A stretch of DNA of 64,000 nucleotides from Saprospiraceae bacterium (lineage in GTDB: Bacteria > Bacteroidota > Bacteroidia > Chitinophagales > Saprospiraceae). The stretch lies in the NCBI GenBank assembly GCA_022841345.1, contig JALHRR010000012.1, positions 1 to 64,000 on the forward strand, written 5' to 3'. The position numbers and the translations under genes are program-made. Numbering within the stretch: position 1 is the stretch's first letter; each line of letters opens with the position of its first letter. The notes under the pieces were generated by a model. It made no database searches and was not told the origin of the DNA. It saw only the letters and a list, made by a program, of their open reading frames with translations. Below, one piece after another: positions 34,201 to 37,291 of the stretch.

Positions 34201-34850
34201 CCTGTGCTCGAAAGCTGCAGGTCGTGTGTGACATTTAAGCAAACGTTATTCAGATACCGGTATCCTCCATCATTTTGAAAGTCTGCAGAAGTGGAGCTAC
34301 CTCCGGTATTAAACAAACCACCAGCTAATTCATCACCAATTTCCAGTGTGCAATCTGTGATGCACATAAATGTAAGTGGTACCTGCTGAACATTTCCTGA
34401 AGTTCTGAGCGTAGCATTTTTGAAAATGGCTCTTGCACCCTGATTATCGAGTTTTAGGTTTCCATTGTTTACAATAAACTCAACCCCATCAATTAACAAT
34501 AAGGCATTCGAGCTTTTAAGTAATACATCACTGTTTGGAACAATAAGAGTACCACTCCCTGAAATGCGAATGGTGGTGGTAATATTGCTTGGGTTTACTC
34601 CAGGTAGTATTGCTGACCAGTTTTGAGTTCCAGTTACTACCACATCATGGGTAAATGTAGATGGAGGAGTGCATTGGCTGGCAGCAGAAGGAATATTGCA
34701 ATCAGTAATGCTTAATTTATTTAAGTGATTTGAAGTGATGGATAAGCCCTCTGAGGTCATATTATCCAGAGAAAAGGACATTAATGGCAAAAGAGTAACC
34801 AGGATGATTGGGTACACCAATCTCCCAAAGGAAGCTGCAGTCGGTTTCAT
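10224..34850 (-). CDS. Giant secreted HYR-like repeat protein with T9SS sorting domain (8208 aa)
   Basis: A single uninterrupted frame for a protein of close to 0.9 MDa, predicted to be exported and surface-attached by T9SS. Order: signal peptide (MKPTAASFGRLVYPIILVTL...); a beta-rich region to about residue 370; a choice-of-anchor-A-like domain at about 375-675 (AIGGNLTVNG, VGLLVNG, AGIGDNEGKYIIW); a unique insert at about 765-980; then roughly 70 HYR-like repeats of about 78 residues (234 bp), each with four cysteines in the pattern VCNTEL...DNCG...CANEF...DLCGNT, probably two disulfides. Five copies of another module of about 190 residues interrupt the array (near 1090, 1817, 2543, 3430 and 5813). 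Longer Ig-like variants follow from about 7230, a PKD-like domain from about 8025, and a type A sorting domain from about 8127 (VYPNPADAELYLEY to KVFLRY). A likely role is adhesion or matrix formation; the ligand is unknown. It resembles the second giant protein at 54.7-64 kb in its C-terminal layout. Confidence 0.93.
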   Translation of the reverse strand: MKPTAASFGRLVYPIILVTLLPLMSFSLDNMTSEGLSITSNHLNKLSITDCNIPSAASQCTPPSTFTHDVVVTGTQNWSAILPGVNPSNITTTIRISGSGTLIVPNSDVLLKSSNALLLIDGVEFIVNNGNLKLDNQGARAIFKNATLRTSGNVQQVPLTFMCITDCTLEIGDELAGGLFNTGGSSTSADFQNDGGYRYLNNVCLNVTHDLQLSSTGNGTIAGGGLDIYINVCAEIGDQGANHASTGIVDGSDSGNLQNNKVMKFYGSQFNVIENIQNQSSSTMLVCNTGFRNLNGNFQNSGLLEGSGLCLAISQQINQNSGSWTATVNSWYAADIVTGNPPLGPESTLNNVLNLCFVSCCADNTSSNVCATTNPTTPLSGFLVLVRGHSTLTSNESDGPVAIGGNLTVNGNYQVANQTGGSFFDGNNPKPVGLLVNGRVIFSGGNSVQVNGNSYAKIGDCTGANVYENGGNTRITPGGFNATPLVSVNTGQPQNTVCRPGLFDFSSAFTSLNALAIGIAACENNVIMNNANGQPLPNQNSPGSQAYITLQSNKTNILNLSGSALSQIQTLTFTNLPTATRPLVINVNASGSFSWNVFNMAGIGDNEGKYIIWTFNNTTTLTLSGGGTMKGTLFVPGANLIKNSTGNIDGAVVAKSFVQTGGEIHYYPFSAQISVCDCDVDPCESLVLNCAPDITVDCGTSFDPTVTGWATGGPNLTYVDNVALNGCNNTGNIERVWTVTNSCDETQVCYQNITVIDNDAPVFEGGNSNNCWPNGIASTTFNTAESVMNQFDEFFFVTDGRIGNNSTSGENELGIHNFSPYTAYANQQFAWPKGVDVSFSIVYNPNAANAADRFIYTVTNGSTQRILKYNPASNYSWPLDFDGIWLYGNIKTNTTLLIKNLTINGTLLSQTFGMTNTSSSTKYINEILTGADFQNGFTITGLVKMDWGGTMPTGGDLVFKFKLGKLECAPSLNCVEDLLVTSGQGNMSQTIQNWLNSVTADDECGGVTVTNNYNGSTVCGDYTVVFTATDACGNSSTCSALLTIIDNVPPVFTPVTETLTLNCTSPIPPFVPFTATDNSGNVNVVCDETTIHSAEGLQICEVTNMSAPGENHPRIAYFEQMPGAANNYFKVESAQFIRYGDGTAKISGVMSHTTNDQLAWEFEVHFRNARNWTQWSALGRTYMVNGGVNAHLSLMYYEMDPTKSNTFTGIRAYQGSNLTVSHTPADFMKGFQLGNWGNVFTSNFGFGGWMKYSGQIQYNGQTLNRSNVQADFNLNLGCQPPIEECVDIITRTCVATDACGNSATQTQTILIVDETAPAFTYVPANYSADCEDALVFENATAADACSNATVTEISRDTVPGVCEYTFTINRTFKAVDECGNETFAYQIITVSDTEAPVITGITPTVSVTCTNEVPDGMPMVTDNCSEVDLDMFQEIVPGECEGNYTIIRTYTATDACGNSSTALQTITVINSEAPVIEVCAPNITITDCNGSVPAPDDSDIEVSSVSCDPTQNTCTYTVGCVTYEVISNTVNGTVRTVSIRVTSNCFHDISYVAFQLPGVPALSPANNSTYIGTLGNYHVENTTNNPFYSIKFESIGDPFNNGESETFTYTLPAGAVYQTLLIEAKAATNKYRTEVSLIPCDTEPEYTITWEGDEDNGATGCIGDERVVTRTWRVTNSCGQFVECEQLIQFTPDTQAPVFTSVPQSYNASCDETLVYAMPTATDHCSIPTVEELPRDTDVDGCVTTIVRTFKATDECGNTTTVSQTIVVTDDEAPVFASIQESLTITCTSSIPEFVPFSATDNCGNPSVVCEETSIEALEGVQFCDVANMSAPGENHPRIAYFEQMPGASNNYFKVESAEFVRYGDGTAKISGIMSHTTNDQLAFEFEVHFRNARNWTQWSALGRTYMTNGGGNAFQNLTYYEMDPTQSNTFTGIRAYHGSNLTVSHTPADFMKGFQLGNWGNVFTSNFGFGGWMKYSGQIKYNGQTLNRNNVQADFNLNLGCAQEIPQCADILVRTCVATDACGNSSSKTQTIVITDDIAPVFTYVPANYNADCEDALVFENATATDACSNVTITEIRDTVPGVCEYTFTINRTFRAVDECGNETFAYQTITVSDTEAPVITGITPTVSVTCTNEVPDGMPMVTDNCSEVDLDMFQEIVPGECEGNYTIIRTYTATDACGNSSTALQTITVINSEAPVIEVCAPNITITDCNGSLPAPDDSDIEVSSVSCDPTQNTCTYTVGCVTYEVISNTVNGAVRTVSIRVTSNCFHDISYVAFQLPGVPALSPANNSTYIGTLGNYHVENTTNNPFYSIKFESIGDPFNNGESETFTYTLPAGAVYQTLLIEAKAATNKYRTEVSLIPCDTEPEYTITWEGDEDNGATGCIGDERVVTRTWRVTNSCGQFVECEQLIQFTPDTQAPVFTSVPQSYNASCDETLVYAMPTATDHCSIPTVEELPRDTDVDGCVTTIVRTFKATDECGNTTTVSQTIVVTDDEAPVFASIQESLTITCTSSIPEFVPFSATDNCGNPSVVCEETSIEALEGVQFCDVQNMNYSGESAPRMAWFTEMPGAPNNFFKVESANFVQFGDGTATLTGVMSHINNDELAWEFEVNFRNARNWTEWSALGRTYKMEAVSGNDYQTWTYYEMDPTQPNTLTGIRAYAGSNITMSHMPANYNMGFQVGHKANSFTNTFGMSGWVFYSGQIHYNGQTYNRSNKQGDFNLNLGCAEQIPQCADVLIRTCVATDACGNSSSKTQTIVITDDIAPVFTYVPANYTANCEDLLVYETASATDACGDVTVTELPRDTIEGNCVNRYVITRTFRAVDECGNESFAYQTITVVDNTAPTFTHVPVNYTASCEEILTYTDATATDNCGIANVTESRDTVDGNCANRYLIIRTFTATDLCGNTATATQTITVVDNTPPVNTNPPADVIVNCGDIIPAYVPTFTDNCDGPIDVQTILPFVIGHCGVEAIETYIATDVCGNQTTVTRTLIFVDEINPTFTSVPANYTASCEQTLTYAPAFATDNCGNALVSETRDTTDGVCANEYIIVRTFTATDVCGNTASASQSITITDEVAPTFTFVPANYTAVCTDVLVLTPATATDNCGIATVTEIRDTIPGNCPNESSIVRTFTATDLCGNTATASQTITITDEVAPTFTYVPANYSATCNTTLTFENATATDNCGTAVVTEVRDTVPGNCPNEMSIVRTFTATDLCGNTRTATQTINVIDEVDPTFTFVPANYSAVCYTTLTFDAATATDNCGTASVTEARDTVPGTCINEFTIVRTFTATDLCGNTATATQTITVTDEVAPTFTYVPANYSASCEEEIVYDNATATDNCGNANVTESRDTVPGTCANEYVIVRTFTATDLCGNTATATQSISINDIIAPVFVNVPADLVFNCTDDIPVFVPFTATDNCGNPTVVCEETQMEALEGYQECDVLNMDYSPEPAPRMGWFQNMPGTPDAYFSVEQANFMQFGDGTAHLTGVMTHHSNPDLAWEIDIWFRNARTWTEWSALGRSYKYEQISGDYYLDMLYFEMDDTKNNTLTGIRDYAGSALTVVHMPADYTYGFQYGEGGNAFTTAFGFGGWMKYSGNIVYNGQSHPRFSVAADFNFEMNCGSNLIGECADLLIRTCVATDACGNQTTAQQIITLIDDVAPEFTYVPANYTTDCDVAVVFDAATAEDNCSFAEITETRDTIPGTCAYNYDIVRTFTVVDECGNENTATQTISVRDVDAPVFQNVPANYTASCEDVLIYTTPTAIDNCGTAVVVESPRDTIPGNCINEYTIVRTFVATDDCGNSTSVSQTINVVDDTNPTFTFVPASYTEVCNTVLTFAPATATDNCGNAVVTEARDTIPGRCANEFSILRTFTATDLCGNTSTVTQTIFVIDDVAPTFTFVPANYAASCEEVLTYAAATATDNCGTANVTEVRDTTFGQCVNEFTILRTFTATDLCGNTATATQTITVTDEVNPTFTFVPANYSASCETVLTFALATATDNCGIATVTEVRDTTPGSCINRFSILRTFTATDLCGNTATATQTITVTDDIKPTFTFVPASYSAVCNTELTFVPATATDNCGTATVTEVRDTLPGLCPNEFYIVRRFTATDLCGNTKTASQTINVRDQIAPTFTFVPASYSQVCNTELTFDSATATDNCGTASVTEVRDTLPGVCANEFSIRRTFTATDLCGNTATATQTISVTDEVPPTFTFVPAGYSIACDDPIVYQDATATDNCGTATVTEVRDTVLGNCLYNFDIIRTFTATDLCGNTSTATQTIVVRDTLAPLFTFIPGGFTATCSDILTLVPATAIDNCGIPVVTEVSDTIPGLCANEYTIIRTFTATDLCGNTRTATQTINITDEVAPTFTFVPASYSQVCNTELTFATATAMDNCGIAIVTEVRDTTPGTCANEFSILRTFTATDLCGNTATATQTITVTDEVSPTFTFVPASYSAVCNTELTFAAATATDNCGTASVTEVRDTTAGNCANEFSILRTFTATDLCGNTATATQTISVTDEVAPTFTFVPAGYTIACDDPIVYQDATASDNCGTAAVTEVRDTVLGNCLYNFDIIRTFTATDLCGNTSTATQTISVRDTLGPLFTFIPAGYTASCSDQLVFAPATAVDNCGIPVVTESRDTVPGSCVNEFTIIRTFTATDLCGNTRTATQTINVIDEVDPIFTFVPASYSAVCASELTFAVATATDNCGIPVVTEVRDTTPGSCANEFSILRTFTATDLCGNTATATQTITVTDEVAPTFTFVPASYSQVCNTELTFAVATATDNCGIAIVTEVRDTTVGVCANEFSILRTFTATDLCGNTATATQTITVTDEVAPTFTFVPASYSAVCNTELTFASATATDNCGTASVTEVRDTTAGNCANEFSILRTFTATDLCGNTATATQTISVTDEVAPTFTFVPAGYTIACDDPIVYQDATASDNCGTAAVTEVRDTVLGNCLYNFDIIRTFTATDLCGNTSTATQTISVRDTLGPLFTFIPAGYTASCSDQLVFAPATAVDNCGIPVVTESRDTVPGSCVNEFTIIRTFTATDLCGNTRTATQTINVIDEVDPIFTFVPASYSAVCASELTFAVATATDNCGIPVVTEVRDTTPGSCANEFSILRTFTATDLCGNTATATQTITVTDEVAPTFTFVPASYSQVCNTELTFANATAADNCGIAIVTEVRDTTPGTCANEFSILRTFTATDLCGNTATATQTITVTDEVAPTFTFVPASYSQVCNTELTFANATATDNCGIAIVTEVRDTTPGTCANEFSILRTFTATDLCGNTATATQTISVTDEVAPTFTFVPASYSAVCNTELSFANATATDNCGTAAVTEVRDTIDGNCANEFSILRTFTATDLCGNTATATQTITVTDEVAPTFTFVPASYSAVCNNNLTFALATATDNCGIAIVTEVRDTTDGSCANEFSILRTFTATDLCGNTATATQTITVTDEVAPTFTFVPASYSQVCNTELIFANATATDNCGIAIVTEVRDTTPGTCANEFSILRTFTATDLCGNTATATQTITVTDEVAPTFTFVPASYSQVCNTELTFANATATDNCGIANVTEVRDTTDGVCANEFLILRTFTATDLCGNTATATQTITVTDEVAPTFTFVPASYSAVCNTELTFASATATDNCGTASVTEVRDTIAGNCANEFSILRTFTATDLCGNTATATQTISVTDEVAPTFTSVPANYSASCEEQLVYTPATATDNCGTAVVTEARDTIPGSCANEFTIVRTFTATDLCGNTATATQSIAVHDSIAPVFIDVPADLVFNCNDVLPEFVPFTATDNCGDPTVVCTETELEELPGDPICEVLNMNFTSDPEFGEPAPRIGWFQNMPGTPDAYFSVEQAQFERFEDGTAHLTGIMTHHSNPDLAWEINVWFRNARTWAQWSALGRSYKYEHISGDFYQDMLYYEMDDTKSNTLTGIRAYAGSSLSLVHMPADYTYGFQYGYGGNAFTTSFGFGGWMKYTGNILYQGQSNPRFSVASDFNFDLECLNEFPEPCTELIQRTCVATDACGNETTASQLITIIDTEGPEFTFVPANVTAECDEEVIYQSAIAVDNCTEVTITEVRDTVPGLCVYNFDIIRTFTATDECGNSSTASHTIFVRDTEAPNFNFVPANYTASCEDELTYEPATATDNCGIPAVVEAPRDTIPGACMNEYSIIRRFTATDECGNSRTATQTINVVDETLPVFTFVPANYSAVCNTELTFAPATASDNCGSATVTEARDTIPGECVNEFSIRRTFTATDLCGNTATTAQTITVTDEIAPSFTSVPANYSAACDDDLVFTMAIATDNCGTASVTEARDTVPGTCENEFTIVRTFTATDLCGNTATATQSITVTDEEAPFFTFVPASFSAVCNNDLILETALASDNCGIATVTETRDTLPGTCANEFSILRTFTATDLCGNTATSTQTINVTDEVPPTFTFVPANYSAVCNTELTFAPATATDNCGTANVTEVRDTTEGSCANEFSILRTFTATDLCGNTATATQLITVTDEVAPIFTFVPSGYNAGCNEELTFDSTTATDNCGTATVTEARDTIPGVCESSFSILRTFTATDLCGNTATATQTIVVGDNTLPIFTFVPQGYTIACDDIVVFENATATDACGEVVVTEVRDTVPGTCINNFDIVRTFIASDACENTVSVVQIIRVRDTLAPLFNFIPASYTASCSDVLIFAPATSVDNCGSSVVTEVRDTTDGSCANEFSILRTFTATDLCGNTRTATQVINVVDETAPVFAFIPASYSTTCAEVLTFANAEATDNCGTATVTEVRDTTEGACAGEFSILRTFTATDLCGNTATATQTINVSDESAPVFTFVPVNYSADCTETLTFDNATATDNCGNAAVTVAQTTIPGSCANEFSILRTFTATDLCGNTATATQTITVTDDVNPTFTFVPASYTVGCNEEVILENATATDNCGTAAVTVSVDSIAGNCASNYTLIRTFTATDACGNTATATQTITAGDNTLPAFTFIPQGYTISCEDPVVYQAATATDVCGNVTVSEVRDTLPGTCINNYDIRRTFTASDACGNDVSVIQIIQVRDTLAPLFNFIPAAYTASCSDQLVFGNATAVDNCGGAVTVIEQSRDTLPGSCANNYQIVRVFRATDVCGNFRLATQTISVVDNTAPSVANCPNLDLTIECQGQEVNEQLLAEWHAANLATLASCATDNCSAVSVASAFNPANVTLDGCDADATAIYIVTDACGNTTSVSATFTVTDAAAPLIQFNDPEWEVYPTNSIVYTECNTNNLISGLPNFDENSVTPVENCDLNPDVTYTQVLEGNGDCAADGYFYRLTCTWTATDNCGNQSSRVLIIQVEDNTAPEISGVPADVVMGCTELLASPAISECGDDSVMIDLVTVEDACECAEVEFDELIIGQACDETYQILRTWTAIDNCGNATFESQLITVINNYNLEATFTNEHLLGMNNGDEIVIECTNGLLEQPDYIYGFSHSDIVVDNYCNYGRELEYSYSEYVDAVSTNCKVDGYKERKALEWSVVDECGNYDRMTIYLVLKDVTGPEIEGLDFACSQDLSEVDAFDFCSETVDLVYQDMSIPSLCDAGALDIMRVWQATDDCGNVSVFEQRILNEDSQIEPTYEFTNAVLADIANTGSGTLQVGCLPNTNSLSGFTKNDIRFVNFCDEPLTVNFEEEVINTGDCITDGYAAQLTLTWWAVDACGRRTEFSTFVEMIDTIAPEFENVPAELFVECGDEAEAALAIDACTELQVLVSEEQVIWNGDCVFEYDVQRSLSAVDACGNEVETSQIIHYIHTKGPEINGIKLIACEDEAGTAKAISTCTGNEYPVTMTQTVAANPCAPGQVITRTYKAEDECGNITEVVQTLYRNDNQAPALKWVNNRFNNAVNGSVITLTCSQFENIDGLFLESNVIATNECAYEVDFTATQVAGINCQTSGFSQQIDYKWLVSDPCGNSSVFQIRVNYIDDVAPEFLNAPADTTLFCTSLPAKVDPTVVDYCGSDVQMTFNEVHHNTGIPGVAKVDRIWTATDACGNASTHTQTINIDQKVNFACDFANFNIPSCGTLGNVITVNAQGGTAPYRYFWNVVGGACQLQAGQGSSSIEYKMGFSFVRISVLVVDANGCTTQCELEFQCEPTNDPGVAGRPAPGISLDQVYPNPADAELYLEYTSDKTQKGSIRFLDMLGQEVRVDKVDLQEGTHTIMSVISDFKPGVYSVELRSGNQISTKVFLRY
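19408..20228. repeat. Tandem 1170-bp duplication inside the giant gene, copy 1
   Basis: This stretch of 821 bases appears identical to 20578-21398, at a distance of 1170 bases, which is five 78-residue repeats. Similarity continues on both sides with a few substitutions. It shows recent duplication or gene conversion in whole-repeat steps. Confidence 0.85.
20578..21398. repeat. Tandem 1170-bp duplication inside the giant gene, copy 2
   Basis: Partner of 19408-20228. Confidence 0.85.
27226..28073. repeat. 2169-bp-period duplication inside the giant gene, copy 1
   Basis: About 848 bases appear identical to 29395-30242. The period of 2169 bases (723 residues) covers several HYR-like units plus one copy of the 190-residue module. 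Beyond the identical core the copies remain highly similar. Confidence 0.85.
29395..30242. repeat. 2169-bp-period duplication inside the giant gene, copy 2
   Basis: Partner of 27226-28073. Confidence 0.85.
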
Positions 34851-35307
34851 AATCTAGGGTTTAAGTATCCGTATAAGGTTGTTGATTTAAATGCTCGTCT
34901 GAAATTAGGTTGTTGTGCTGCTTATTAAATAGACCTTAATATAATCACAGCATGAAAGTACCACCGCAAAACAGATCAAACGGGTGCTCTTGAGTGAAGT
35001 AGTCCTTTTTTTTATTGAAGCACCCTTATTGAGAGGGGAGACACTCAGACAAATCCATCATATTCAGCAATTAGATAAACACTTGATTATCATTTAAATA
35101 TTATTCAAATATCTTATGTGATGATATCCATTGATAAAATCTCAGAAGGTGTAAGCCCTAGATTTTGAGCAGAATAGCAGAATAAATTCTGAATTTGAAG
35201 GAGAAAAATTCATTTAAAATTTGGGAAAAATAGAAAATGCCTTTCGACCCTGAGAAAATCCAGGATCAGACAACAATGATCAGTCAAGTTTCTGCAAGTA
35301 GAAAATC
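34851..35307. other. Intergenic region upstream of the giant gene
   Basis: 457 bases without a recognisable gene. It must hold the promoter of the giant gene, but I see no clear TAnnTTTG box in the right orientation. One stem, GGGTGCT (34982-34988) with AGCACCC (35019-35025), has a 30-base loop that includes eight T residues; its role is unclear. Confidence 0.5.
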
Positions 35308-37095
35308 CTACAAATCGTGATATCTGTTCATTAACGGAGTCCGAAGACCTGCAAAAATCCAGATATAAGGTAGATTTGGACCCGGGTTGAGAACCAGATG
35401 TTTTTCAAATCGTAATCTGATACCGGCTTCAAACATCAATCCCGTTGAAATATTGATAATGTACCCTCCGGAAAGCCTGAGATTTCCTTTACGAACAGCG
35501 TTTCCATTTGGTATGAAGTATCCAAGATCTCCCAATGGTCTGTCATTATAGCTGACAAACAAATCGTTCCCGGTATTGATCATGGCATTAAATCCAGCTT
35601 CTCCATAATTGACGAATAATTCTGCATATAATCGCTTATACCTGAATTGTGTATGTAGCAACAATTCTCTGAAGCCCGAGCCCCATGGATGCGCAAGAGG
35701 ATCATTAAGATGAGCATAATTGGTAAAGGAACTTCTATGGCTGTATACAAATGGTCTGACGGTATTGTGCTCTAGAGTCACAGAGAAATTTCCACGCGGA
35801 AATACGCCTGCATATTTCAATCCAAATTGCCAGGCATACAAATTCAGCCAATTGCCATCTTTCCACTCGCGGAATGCACTCATTTTGAAGTCATCAATGA
35901 AGATCTGAGCATATGCTCTCAATCCCTTTGTGATAGTGTAACCTGTTCCACCCCCCAGCATAGCATTCCCTGTCGTGAATCCGGTGCTATATTCCAGCGT
36001 ACGATAGAATATGATAGGATTGAGGTAGTGTAAATCCCAGTTTCCTGTAGCCCTGGTTGTATCGCTTCCCAGAACAATGGATTCAAAGACATTAATATTC
36101 CATTTCTTAGTTATATTCCAGCTCAAAAGATGAGTAGCCGTATGCTTTCTGTAATTTATTCCCCCAAATTGCGCAGACCTTGTGTCATCCAGATGAGTTG
36201 ACCAAATATTGATATATTTCAGGCTGCCTAAAGTAGTCTCCAGTCTAAAAAATGTGTAAGGCATGGCATTGTCTGAGAGAATGAGAGACCTGTATCCTTC
36301 CCCTAAAAATTGTTTGCTATGCCCCAATGTAAAACTGAAATAATTATTGGGTGTGTAATTTATTTCTGCCATTGCCTGAGAAAAGTCAAATCCATTATCC
36401 TTAAATCCTCTGGACCAACCCCATCCCAGGGCATTTCTTGATCTTTGGTATTGTAATGCATACACCTGCGGAAATCGGCCCTGATTTTCTGTTACCATGG
36501 AATAAAAGCTGAATTTTCCTATATTTCCATTGACCCAAATTCCCCTCGTATTCAGGTAATTACTCTTCCAGGCTGCATTTCTTTCAGTACCCAATTCCAG
36601 ATTCAGAATAGGATTTATGGTGATGTTGAATCTTTCGTGGCGATTATTTTTCGATTCTCTCAGTTCAATAAGGGAGGAGTTAAACAGCTTATTATGGATC
36701 CCCCTTCTCAAACCAGAAGCATAATTTCCCGGCCAAAATTCAGGTTGTGTGTTTATCATTGCAAAGTCATCATCTCTCAGATGAAATTGCCTGAAAGGAG
36801 CAGCAGTCCAGTCAAAATTCTCCTCATCCCATTCCATGCGGTCCATCATATCATACCTGTAAGGTTTGATACCAAGATGGATTCGTTTGTTCTGAGTTCC
36901 TGCGAGGTAAACACTTTGGACATACAGGTCATCCAAATAAGTTAATGGCATGGTGGCATATCTTGCTGTGCGCAATTTTGGTATGGAATCAGATTCCGGA
37001 ATGGAATCTGCCTGAGCGAATATATTAGAAGGAATTAAAAAAAATAGAAAACCTAGTGTAAATAATTTAACTGTCATTATTTTGAACTTGAACAA
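35308..37095 (-). CDS. Capsule assembly Wzi / gliding motility RemB-like outer-membrane protein
   Basis: 595 residues with an N-terminal signal peptide (MTVKLFTLGFLFFLIPSNIFAQ from the second methionine, start 37077; the longer start at 37095 is also possible). The rest is rich in amphipathic beta-strands, as in an outer-membrane barrel. The stretch FTLGHSKQFLGEGYRSL followed by a strand-rich C-terminus is what I know from the Wzi capsule-attachment family and its Bacteroidota relative RemB. Such proteins hold surface polysaccharide at the outer membrane or take part in gliding. The next two genes upstream on the same strand make nucleotide sugars, which supports a polysaccharide role. Assignment between Wzi and RemB is open. 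Confidence 0.75.
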   Translation of the reverse strand: MFKFKIMTVKLFTLGFLFFLIPSNIFAQADSIPESDSIPKLRTARYATMPLTYLDDLYVQSVYLAGTQNKRIHLGIKPYRYDMMDRMEWDEENFDWTAAPFRQFHLRDDDFAMINTQPEFWPGNYASGLRRGIHNKLFNSSLIELRESKNNRHERFNITINPILNLELGTERNAAWKSNYLNTRGIWVNGNIGKFSFYSMVTENQGRFPQVYALQYQRSRNALGWGWSRGFKDNGFDFSQAMAEINYTPNNYFSFTLGHSKQFLGEGYRSLILSDNAMPYTFFRLETTLGSLKYINIWSTHLDDTRSAQFGGINYRKHTATHLLSWNITKKWNINVFESIVLGSDTTRATGNWDLHYLNPIIFYRTLEYSTGFTTGNAMLGGGTGYTITKGLRAYAQIFIDDFKMSAFREWKDGNWLNLYAWQFGLKYAGVFPRGNFSVTLEHNTVRPFVYSHRSSFTNYAHLNDPLAHPWGSGFRELLLHTQFRYKRLYAELFVNYGEAGFNAMINTGNDLFVSYNDRPLGDLGYFIPNGNAVRKGNLRLSGGYIINISTGLMFEAGIRLRFEKHLVLNPGPNLPYIWIFAGLRTPLMNRYHDL

Positions 37096-37161
37096 CGCTT
37101 GTATAAATCAAATTTCAATAATTAAATGTACTCAGATTAGCTTAATAAATGTAAGGCTATC

Positions 37162-37195
37162 CAAATTTAAACTTCAATTGAGATTAGGTAAACAA
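37162..37195 (-). promoter_or_regulatory. Possible Bacteroidota-type promoter for the Wzi/RemB-like gene
   Basis: On the minus strand TAAATTTG (37169-37162) fits the -7 consensus TAnnTTTG. A TTG (37195-37193) lies 23 bases upstream as a weak -33 element. It is about 67 bases before the long start codon. A match of this kind can occur by chance in AT-rich DNA. Confidence 0.35.
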
Positions 37196-37291
37196 GGAAA
37201 GAAAATATCATGAAAAATAGAAGTCAAATCTTACAGAATGATTTGATAATATGCTCCACTATTATAAAATTTTAGTGATAATTAATCACAA

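Noticed and set aside
34982-35025. GGGTGCT/AGCACCC stem as a terminator
   Set aside because: The T-run is inside the loop and not after the stem, and the position is upstream of the giant gene start.
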